A DNA stretch of 7,673 nucleotides, taken from JAKJGV01 sp964617565 (GTDB lineage Bacteria > Verrucomicrobiota > Kiritimatiellia > CAIQIC01 > JAGNIJ01). The stretch covers positions 1-7,673 of the forward strand of contig CAZTYH010000092.1 of the NCBI GenBank assembly GCA_964617565.1, given 5' to 3'. Within the stretch, counting starts at the first letter, position 1; each line of letters opens with the position of its first letter. A program made the translations under genes and the position numbers. This document shows, one piece after another, positions 1-4,963 of the stretch. Below the pieces are notes generated by a model. It worked only from the letters and a program-made list of their open reading frames with translations, ran no database searches and was not told where the DNA came from.

Positions 1-16
1 AGCAAAAAGCGAAGGC

Positions 17-91
17 TGGAGGCGCGGACCGGAATCGAACCGGTGAATACAGGTTTTGCAGACCCGTGCCTTACCACTTGGCTACCGCGCC
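17..91 (-). tRNA. tRNA-Cys (anticodon GCA)
   Basis: Read on the minus strand, this folds as a complete cloverleaf. The acceptor stem GGCGCGG pairs with CCGCGCC. The anticodon stem CGGGT/ACCTG closes the loop CTGCAAA, whose GCA anticodon lies at 57-59 on the plus strand. The T-arm is ACCGG-TTCGATT-CCGGT. The discriminator is U (position 20), the expected identity base for bacterial tRNA-Cys, and CCA is encoded at 17-19. It decodes both UGU and UGC, so it is the tRNA whose charging the metY leader downstream would monitor. It lies 61 nt downstream of the phosphomannomutase gene on the same strand with no obvious terminator between. It may be cotranscribed or use a weak TG-C-TATTCT extended -10 at 113-118 (minus strand). 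Only a very weak stem plus T-run is visible after its 3' end before the window edge. Confidence 0.97.
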
Positions 92-152
92 GTGAAGAAA
101 AGCTACTCCAGAAGAATAGCAGAGCCCTGTCGCATTTCCACCAAAAACGGCT

Positions 153-1472
153 TTACCCGCGGATAATTCCGAGGACTTCGTCGCGTTTTTCCTTCATGAG
201 GTCTTCTTTTTTCGCCTCGAGGTTCAAGCGAACGAGGGGTTCGGTATTGGAAGGGCGAACGTTGAACCACCAGTCATCGAACTCGATGCTCAGGCCGTCC
301 AGCTCGATCATTCTGCCGTCCTTGTACTTCTGCTTAAGGTGCTCGATCACGGCCTGCACGTCCTTCACTTCCGAGTTGATCTCGCCGCTCCCGAAATATC
401 GCTGAATGGGCCGCACATGCGCGGAAAGCGGTTTATCCGACTGGCTGACGAGATTCGCGATCATGAGCGCGGCCAGGGACGAGCTTTCCGCGTAGTAGTT
501 TTCGCGGAAGTAGTAATGGCCTGACAGCTCGCCGGCGAAGATTGCGCCGGCTTCGCGCATCTGTTTCTTGATGAATGCGTGTCCGACCCGTGACATCATG
601 GGTTTTCCGCCGCTTTCCTCGATGATTTCGCGCACGGCCCAACTGCTGCGGAGGTCGTAAAAGACGGGGCCTTTCGTTTTCTTCAGGATGGTTTCTGCGA
701 TCAATGCCGTGATGATATCCATGGGGATGATTTCGCCGCGTTCGTCCACGAAGCCGGCACGATCCGCATCGCCATCGAACGCCACGCCGAAATCATGTCC
801 GCCTTTGCGGACCTTTTCCTGGAGGGGTTCGAGAGTGTCGAGCTTGAGCGGGTTGGCTTCGTGGTTCGGGAACGTTCCGTCGAGCGTCTCGAACAGCGGA
901 TCAATTTCGACAAGACCTTCGAGCACCTTTGCCTCGTAAATTCCCATGGCGTTGGCGAAGTCCACTGCCACACGCAGTGGCCGTTTGATGTCGGCGAACT
1001 CGCGAATGTGTGCGACGTACTGCGGAACGATGTTGCATTCCGAGATGCTGCCGGGCTTTTCGGCCGGTGGGGCGAACGTGCCGGATTTGACGATCTGCTC
1101 GATGTCCGCGATGCCGGTGGCGCCGCTGATCGGCGTAGCGCCTTCGCGGCAAAGCTTGAAGCCGTTCCATTCGCCGGGGTTATGGGAGGCGGTGATCATG
1201 ATGCTGCCATCGCCACCGAGCTTGCCGTTGGCAAAATAAGACATGGGCGTGGAGCAGAGTCCGATATTGATCACATCCGCGCCCTGCTCGGTAAGGCCGC
1301 GAGCGAGCGCTTTGAAAAGAGGCTCAGAGTGCGGCCGCATATCCATGCCGACGATCACTTTTTTAGAGCTCAGAAATGTTGCGAAGGCACGGCCGATCTT
1401 GTAGGCGATTTCGTCCGTGAGCGTATCGCCGTAGATGCCGCGAATGTCGTATGCTTTAAATATGCCCGCCAT
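153..1472 (-). CDS. Phosphomannomutase/phosphoglucomutase (alpha-D-phosphohexomutase family)
   Basis: This 439-residue cytoplasmic enzyme interconverts hexose 6-phosphates and 1-phosphates (mannose and/or glucose), feeding nucleotide-sugar synthesis for polysaccharide and cell-envelope glycans. All four family signatures are visible in order: the phosphoserine loop TASHNP (residues 94-99, Ser96), the Mg-binding DGDADR (233-238), the sugar-binding GELSGH (314-319) and the phosphate-binding RPSNTEP (406-412). GE-L/M-SGH is the form typical of the ManB/AlgC-type dual-specificity group, as opposed to GlmM. The length is near the usual ~455. The start at 1472 gives MAGIFKAYDIRG, the conserved N-terminus, and has GGAGGAAT 10 nt upstream. 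An in-frame ATG 18 codons further out adds residues unlike the family. It is transcribed away from cysK, with the tRNA-Cys gene downstream. The choice between PMM and PGM substrates cannot be settled from sequence. Confidence 0.95.
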   Translation of the reverse strand: MAGIFKAYDIRGIYGDTLTDEIAYKIGRAFATFLSSKKVIVGMDMRPHSEPLFKALARGLTEQGADVINIGLCSTPMSYFANGKLGGDGSIMITASHNPGEWNGFKLCREGATPISGATGIADIEQIVKSGTFAPPAEKPGSISECNIVPQYVAHIREFADIKRPLRVAVDFANAMGIYEAKVLEGLVEIDPLFETLDGTFPNHEANPLKLDTLEPLQEKVRKGGHDFGVAFDGDADRAGFVDERGEIIPMDIITALIAETILKKTKGPVFYDLRSSWAVREIIEESGGKPMMSRVGHAFIKKQMREAGAIFAGELSGHYYFRENYYAESSSLAALMIANLVSQSDKPLSAHVRPIQRYFGSGEINSEVKDVQAVIEHLKQKYKDGRMIELDGLSIEFDDWWFNVRPSNTEPLVRLNLEAKKEDLMKEKRDEVLGIIRG

Positions 1473-1524
1473 GAGACTGATTCCTCCATCAAAATTACAA
1501 TTGCCTGCTGCAACAGGGTTTTGC

Positions 1525-1554
1525 ACTCTACAGTCAGGAGGGTAACGGGTTCAA
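1525..1554 (-). promoter_or_regulatory. Possible sigma70-type promoter for the phosphohexomutase gene
   Basis: On the minus strand, TTGAAC (1549-1554) lies 18 nt before TAGAGT (1525-1530), about 50 nt upstream of the start codon at 1472. The matches to consensus are moderate and no other evidence supports it. Confidence 0.3.
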
Positions 1555-1590
1555 GGGGCAATTACCAGGACGGCGACCACTTTCCGCTCT

Positions 1591-1619
1591 TTGACAATGA
1601 GTGCGGGTGGACATATAGT
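1591..1619 (+). promoter_or_regulatory. Near-consensus sigma70-type promoter of cysK
   Basis: A perfect TTGACA (1591-1596) is followed after exactly 17 nt by TATAGT (1614-1619, five of six consensus bases). Transcription should start near 1626, giving a leader of about 40 nt before cysK. This is the best promoter match noticed in the window. The short leader has no visible attenuator, riboswitch or terminator, in contrast to the metY leader. Any control would have to act on initiation, and no clear operator palindrome was recognised. Confidence 0.72.
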
Positions 1620-1666
1620 ACGTTATTCCGATTGATAATTGAGATGTTTGGTTAAAGGAGCTTGTG

Positions 1667-2596
1667 ATGAAAGCATTCAGTCAGATCGTCGAAACCGTGG
1701 GGCGAACACCGCTGTTGAAGTTAAGCAAGGCGCTGGTGGGCGATGAGGCAGAGCTTTTACTGAAACTGGAATCGCTGAACCCGATGAGCAGCGTGAAGGA
1801 TCGCATCGGGGTGTCCATGATCGAAGATGGCGAGAAGCGCGGGCTCGTGAAGCCGGGCACGGTGATCGTGGAGCCGACAAGCGGGAACACCGGCATCGCG
1901 CTTGCATTTGTCTGCGCCGCGAAAAAATACAAACTCGTTCTGACCATGCCGGAATCCATGAGCATCGAACGGCGCGCGATGCTGAAGGCGCTCGGTGCGC
2001 AACTGGTGCTGACGCCCGCGGAAAAGGGAATGAAGGGCGCGATTGAAAAGGCGCAGGAGCTTCTTGCGGAGACGCCGAACGGATGGATGCCGCAGCAGTT
2101 TGAAAATCCCGCAAATCCGGCAATTCACGAGGCGACAACGGGACCGGAAATCTGGGAAGCCGCGGAAGGAAAAATTGACGCGATCGTTGCGGGCGTCGGG
2201 ACCGGTGGAACGATCACGGGAGTGACGCGCTTCATCCGGAAGAAAAACCCGGCGTTCCAGGCTTACGCTGTTGAGCCGGAGGCTTCGCCTGTAATCAGCG
2301 GTGGCAAGCCCGGTCCGCACAAAATCCAGGGAATCGGCGCCGGCTTCATTCCGAAGAATCTCGACACCGGCCTGCTGAATGGTGTGGTCACGGTATCCAA
2401 TGATGAGGCGTTCGAGTGGGGGCGAAAGCTTGCACAGGAAGGCATCTTTGCCGGCATCAGCACGGGGGCGAATGTTTGCGCGGCGATCAAGGCCATCCGA
2501 CAGTTCAATCTGCAGGGCAAGCGCATGGTGACCATCGCCTGCAGCTTCGGAGAGCGCTATCTCTCGACGTCGTTGTATAAAGATCTTGTGGAGTGA
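1667..2596 (+). CDS. cysK: Cysteine synthase (O-acetylserine sulfhydrylase, CysK type)
   Basis: This 309-residue fold-type II PLP enzyme makes L-cysteine from O-acetylserine and sulfide in the cytoplasm. The PLP lysine is K44 in NPMSSVKDR. The substrate carboxylate loop TSGNTG is at 71-76, and the PLP-phosphate loop GTGGT is at 178-182. The run MPESMSIERR and the C-terminal SFGERYLST are characteristic of CysK rather than of cystathionine beta-synthase, as is EASPVISGG-KPGPHKIQGIGAGF. The length is normal for the family. A GTG sits one codon before the ATG at 1667. I prefer the ATG because the AAAGGAG Shine-Dalgarno (1654-1660) is then 6 nt away instead of 3. It is a single gene between its own promoter and a palindromic repeat. 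A second enzyme of the same fold, the CBS-like gene from 6754, lies in the window but has a different motif set. Confidence 0.96.
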   Translation: MKAFSQIVETVGRTPLLKLSKALVGDEAELLLKLESLNPMSSVKDRIGVSMIEDGEKRGLVKPGTVIVEPTSGNTGIALAFVCAAKKYKLVLTMPESMSIERRAMLKALGAQLVLTPAEKGMKGAIEKAQELLAETPNGWMPQQFENPANPAIHEATTGPEIWEAAEGKIDAIVAGVGTGGTITGVTRFIRKKNPAFQAYAVEPEASPVISGGKPGPHKIQGIGAGFIPKNLDTGLLNGVVTVSNDEAFEWGRKLAQEGIFAGISTGANVCAAIKAIRQFNLQGKRMVTIACSFGERYLSTSLYKDLVE

Positions 2597-2611
2597 GGCG
2601 TTGGGAGAGCT

Positions 2612-2683
2612 TTGAACATCCAGCATCGAATGTTGAACATAGAAGTTCGGACTTCAATGTTGAGCGTTCAGTATTCGATGTGG
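2612..2683. repeat. Intergenic palindromic repeat element (nested hairpin)
   Basis: Between cysK and mnmA is a compact imperfect palindrome built of TTGAACAT/ATGTTGA-type words. The outer stem is CCA-g-CATCGAAT (2620-2631, g bulged) with ATTCGATG-TGG (2673-2683), 11 pairs. The inner hairpin is ACAT-a-GAAGT (2637-2646), tetraloop TCGG, ACTTC-a-ATGT (2651-2660), nine pairs with one A/A mismatch. TTGAACAT is directly repeated at 2612 and 2633 with a 21-nt period. No T-run follows, so it is not a standard terminator, although it could block 3' decay of cysK mRNA. Its composition differs from the flanking genes and suggests a dispersed REP-like family, but only one copy is in view. Confidence 0.55.
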
Positions 2684-2738
2684 CGGGTGGACGGCCACGA
2701 GTTATCAGCGGCGGCTGCGTTCAGTAGGGCATACCGCC

Positions 2739-2768
2739 TTTGCGTCCTCCGCGGCTTTGCGCTAAATT
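2739..2768 (+). promoter_or_regulatory. Probable mnmA promoter, possibly giving a leaderless mRNA
   Basis: TTTGCG (2739-2744, a poor -35) lies 18 nt before TAAATT (2763-2768, four of six -10 bases). The -10 ends only 6 nt before the mnmA ATG, which places the expected start of transcription on or next to the start codon. No Shine-Dalgarno sequence precedes that ATG. Both facts fit the TANNNT-N6-ATG layout of leaderless genes. CTTTGCG occurs twice here, at 2738 and 2755. Confidence 0.45.
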
Positions 2769-2774
2769 ATCCCT

Positions 2775-3860
2775 ATGAATAATCACGCATCATCCGTTTC
2801 AAAACCGCTCCGCATTGCTGTCGGCATGAGCGGCGGGCTGGACAGCTCCGTGGCGGCGGCGCTGCTGATGGAGCAGGGACACGAGTTGGTTGGCTTCACC
2901 GCGCATTTGTGGGCGGAAGGATCGCGCTGCTGTTCCCTGAACGACGCCATGCGCGCGCGGCACGTCGCGCAACTGCTCGGCTTCGAGCATTACGTGATTG
3001 ATGCCGTGGACTTTTTCGGCGAGCGCATTGTGGATGCGTTTGTAGAGGAATACGCGCGAGGACGAACTCCCTCCCCTTGCGTGCTCTGCAACCAGATCCT
3101 TAAGTTCGGCCTTCTTTTGCGCGATGCGCTGGAGATCGGTTGTACGCATATCGCGACCGGGCATTACGCGCGCATCGAGCATCGTTCCGATGGAATCCAT
3201 CTGCTCCGTGGCGTGGATGTCAAAAAGGACCAATCGTATTTTCTGCATCGCCTTGACCAGGCGCAGCTCGGGCACGTGATTTTCCCGTTGGGCAATTGGA
3301 CAAAAGAGCAGACCGTTGAATACGCGAAGAGTCGCAATCTTCCTGTTCCGCTGGAGTCGGAGAGCCAGGACCTCTGTTTCGTCAAGGACGATGGGTACGC
3401 GCCTTTCCTTGAAAAGCGACGCCCCGAACTGAAGCAGGAGGGAGCGGTGGTTGATTCGTCGGGGAAAAGGGTAGGCAAGCACGAGGGTTTTTATCGCTTC
3501 ACGGTTGGGCAGCGCGAGGGGGTTGGCATCGCGGCGAAGGAGCGCCTTTATATAAAGGAAGTGCGTGCCGACAGCAACGTGGTGGTGGTGGGGACTCGCG
3601 AAGAAGTTTCAACAAAGCGTTGTGCGATAGGAGATGTGGTGTGGATAGCGGGCCGCGCTCCCTCCGATAAGTGCCGATTCAAGGTGAAGCTGCGATATCG
3701 CCACGCTGGAGCGCCCGGAGTCGTTCATTTGCGCGGTGAAAACGTTGTTGAAGTCGAGTTTGACGAACCTCAATTCGCGGTCACGCCTGGTCAGGCCGCC
3801 GTGTTTTATGATGGGGATGAAGTGCTGGGAGGGGGATGGATTGGGGGTGGGGAGCTTTGA
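2775..3860 (+). CDS. mnmA: tRNA-specific 2-thiouridylase MnmA
   Basis: This 361-residue PP-loop ATPase adenylates and thiolates C2 of uridine-34 in tRNAs for Lys, Glu and Gln, taking sulfur from a persulfide relay. The PP-loop is SGGLDSS (residues 19-25; Leu replaces the more usual Val). CCSLNDAMRARHVA follows at 52-65. The first catalytic Cys is C102 in TPSPCVLCN (family usually TPNPC), and ATGHYARI is at 127-134. The persulfide-carrying second Cys is C201 in ESQDLCFV. The C-terminal half has GFYRFTVGQREGVGI (238-252) and TPGQAAVFYDGDEVLGGG near the end, the two beta-domains of the family. The length is standard. The start at 2775 has no ribosome-binding site and sits next to a -10 element, which suggests leaderless translation. 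Its end overlaps the following LarE-like gene, so the two are probably cotranscribed and translationally coupled. Confidence 0.96.
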   Translation: MNNHASSVSKPLRIAVGMSGGLDSSVAAALLMEQGHELVGFTAHLWAEGSRCCSLNDAMRARHVAQLLGFEHYVIDAVDFFGERIVDAFVEEYARGRTPSPCVLCNQILKFGLLLRDALEIGCTHIATGHYARIEHRSDGIHLLRGVDVKKDQSYFLHRLDQAQLGHVIFPLGNWTKEQTVEYAKSRNLPVPLESESQDLCFVKDDGYAPFLEKRRPELKQEGAVVDSSGKRVGKHEGFYRFTVGQREGVGIAAKERLYIKEVRADSNVVVVGTREEVSTKRCAIGDVVWIAGRAPSDKCRFKVKLRYRHAGAPGVVHLRGENVVEVEFDEPQFAVTPGQAAVFYDGDEVLGGGWIGGGEL

Positions 3861-4672
3861 GCACCGAACGTGACACAAAGTTCGCCCGGCTTGAGGCGTG
3901 GCTGAAAGATGCGGGTTCGGTGCTGGTCGCGTTCAGCGGCGGTGTGGACAGCACGTACCTGGCGGCCATGACGTACAAAGCGTTGGGTGATCGCGCGCTC
4001 GCGGTTACCGCGGATTCCCCTTCCATTCCGCGAAGCGATCTGCAGGGAGCCGGAGAGTTGGCGAAGCAGATCGGTATTCGTCATCGGGTGATCGAAGCAA
4101 AGGAGATGGAGAACCCCGACTACGTGCGCAACGAACCGGATCGGTGTTATCACTGCAAGGCGGAGCTGTTCGGACTGCTGGAAAAGATCGCGAAAGAGGA
4201 AGATTTTGCGGTTGTAGTGGATGGAGCCAATGCGGAGGACATCGGCGATTACCGTCCCGGCTCGCGCGCCGCGCGTGAGCGCGGCGTGAGAAGTCCGCTT
4301 CAGGAGTTGGGATTCACAAAGGAAGATGTCCGCGCGGGGTCGCGCGAATTGGGGTTGCCGACGGCAGACCGGCCGGCGTCGGCTTGTCTTGCGTCGCGCG
4401 TGCCGTATGGGACCGGCATTTCGGTGGAGACGCTTCGGATGATCGAAAGCGCCGAGGCCGGCTTGCGCGAGATGGGCTTTGCCGTGGTGCGAGTGCGTGC
4501 GCATGGCGACGTCGCAAGGCTGGAGTTCAGTCCGAAGGATATTCCGCGCGCGATGGAATCGGAGCTGCGGCAACGTATTGCTGAGCATGTGCGCGCGTGT
4601 GGATTCCGCTATGTGGCGGTGGATTTGGAGGGCTATCGCACTGGCAGTCTGAACGAGGGTTTGAGGCGGTAA
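3836..4672 (+). CDS. larE: LarE-family ATP-dependent sulfur transferase
   Basis: This PP-loop protein belongs to the LarE family. Characterised LarE adenylates the pyridinium-dicarboxylate precursor and donates sulfur from its own cysteine to make the nickel-pincer cofactor of lactate racemase. Visible motifs are SGGVDS (34-39), RCYHCKAELF (103-112), DGANAEDIGDYRPG (129-142), PASACLASRVPYG (180-192) and DLEGYRTGSLNEGL (263-276). C184 in ACLASR matches the sacrificial cysteine position. The coordinates use the ATG at 3836, preceded closely by GGGAGGGGG and overlapping mnmA by 25 nt. An in-frame TTG at 3857 is an equally serious candidate: it gives MSTERDTKFARLEAWL, closer to family N-termini, and overlaps the mnmA stop as TTGA. 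No LarA, LarB or LarC is in the window, so the true sulfur acceptor is uncertain and the symbol reflects family only. Confidence 0.9.
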   Translation: MDWGWGALSTERDTKFARLEAWLKDAGSVLVAFSGGVDSTYLAAMTYKALGDRALAVTADSPSIPRSDLQGAGELAKQIGIRHRVIEAKEMENPDYVRNEPDRCYHCKAELFGLLEKIAKEEDFAVVVDGANAEDIGDYRPGSRAARERGVRSPLQELGFTKEDVRAGSRELGLPTADRPASACLASRVPYGTGISVETLRMIESAEAGLREMGFAVVRVRAHGDVARLEFSPKDIPRAMESELRQRIAEHVRACGFRYVAVDLEGYRTGSLNEGLRR

Positions 4673-4692
4673 AAAAGATTGCGGCTTTTTTT
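4671..4692 (+). terminator. A/T-rich stem-loop after larE, probable terminator
   Basis: Directly after the larE stop, AAAAAAG (4671-4677) pairs with CTTTTTT (4685-4691) around the 7-nt loop ATTGCGG, with seven T's at 4686-4692. The stem holds only one G-C pair, so termination may be inefficient. It has the same A-tract/T-tract form on both strands. It separates mnmA-larE from the promoter of the metY leader. Confidence 0.45.
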
Positions 4693-4702
4693 ACATTATT
4701 TC

Positions 4703-4730
4703 TTTACAGGCAATGAAATTGTGGTATTGT
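4703..4730 (+). promoter_or_regulatory. Promoter of the metY leader (extended -10)
   Basis: TTTACA (4703-4708, five of six -35 bases) is followed after 16 nt by TATTGT (4725-4730), which has TG one base before it (4722-4723), an extended -10. Transcription should start near 4737, placing the leader-peptide ATG about 38 nt into the transcript and metY about 227 nt in. Confidence 0.65.
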
Positions 4731-4774
4731 CTAGCGAAACGATAGAGATAGTTGGGTATAAGGGGTTGTTTTTT

Positions 4775-4852
4775 ATGAACGATTTCAGGCAGAAGGGCTG
4801 TTGTTGTGGTATGAGCATGTGTTGCCTTCCGGCGGGAGGTGGGCCTGGCTGA
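4775..4852 (+). CDS. Cysteine-rich leader peptide of the metY operon (25 aa)
   Basis: This is a short frame starting at ATG 4775, preceded by TAAGG (4759-4763) within TAAGGGG, and ending at TGA 4850-4852. Residues 9-17 read CCCGMSMCC: five cysteines and two internal methionines in nine residues, followed by a Gly-Pro-rich tail (LPAGGGPG). The Cys codons are at 4799-4807 (three TGT), 4820-4822 (TGT) and 4823-4825 (TGC). There is no signal or membrane segment. Its position between a promoter and an intrinsic terminator, ahead of a sulfhydrylase gene, marks it as a likely attenuation leader whose translation reports Cys-tRNA (possibly also Met-tRNA) supply. An alternative is a metal- or thiol-binding micropeptide. 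Expression is not proven by sequence, but clustering of five Cys codons at exactly this place is hard to explain by chance. Confidence 0.7.
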   Translation: MNDFRQKGCCCGMSMCCLPAGGGPG

Positions 4853-4896
4853 AATTGGTGCTTAATAGAATCAGGCAAACCCCCGGGTCGGAAGGC
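4824..4896 (+). promoter_or_regulatory. Candidate antiterminator pairing in the metY leader
   Basis: GCCTTCCGGC (4824-4833), which begins inside the last Cys codon, can pair with GTCGGAAGGC (4887-4896) in ten pairs, one of them G-U, plus a flanking U-G. The 3' arm is the loop of the terminator, so a ten-pair helix there should be incompatible with the short terminator stem. Two other foldings compete. GCCTTCC (4824-4830) can pair with GGGAGGT (4834-4840) around a 3-nt loop, and GCCTG (4843-4847) can pair with CAGGC (4872-4876) just before the terminator. These alternatives resemble the exclusive states of amino-acid-operon attenuators. Energies were not computed. Confidence 0.55.
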
Positions 4897-4909
4897 GCGG
4901 GGTTTTTTT
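4877..4909 (+). terminator. Intrinsic terminator (attenuator) upstream of metY
   Basis: AAA (4877-4879), a bulged C and CCCCG (4881-4885) pair with CGGGG (4898-4902) and TTT, closing a 12-nt loop, and are followed by a run of seven T's (4903-4909). It lies after the Cys-rich leader frame and about 55 nt before metY, in a place where a terminator makes sense only as a regulated attenuator or a partial stop. The region 4910-4963 holds the metY ribosome-binding site and nothing else recognised. Confidence 0.8.
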
Positions 4910-4963
4910 GCAGGTTGAATCAAAGAGGATGAGCAAAGCGAAGTACATAAGGAGAGAACGAAA

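Noticed and set aside
1..20. Terminator after tRNA-Cys on the minus strand
   Set aside because: Only a three-pair stem (AGC-CTTC-GCT) before a short T-run is visible, and the window ends there, so it is too weak to call.
43..405. Open frame on the plus strand crossing the tRNA gene and the end of the phosphohexomutase gene
   Set aside because: It runs through a tRNA and antisense to a well-supported gene, and lacks a ribosome-binding site and any motif.
1473..1526. N-terminal extension of the phosphohexomutase from an upstream in-frame ATG
   Set aside because: The extra 18 residues are not family-like, while the ATG at 1472 has GGAGGAAT at proper distance and begins the conserved N-terminus.
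1757..2626. Long minus-strand open frame opposite cysK
   Set aside because: There is no family motif and it has a biased composition. cysK is unambiguous on the other strand.
2701..2774. Small gene or RNA in the gap before mnmA
   Set aside because: There is no convincing frame, start site or fold apart from the CTTTGCG words and the proposed promoter.
4737..4963. SAM-type riboswitch or T-box in the metY leader
   Set aside because: No S-box core, SAM-II/III/IV layout or T-box TGGNACC-type sequence is visible. The leader is instead explained by the short Cys-rich frame, alternative stems and terminator.
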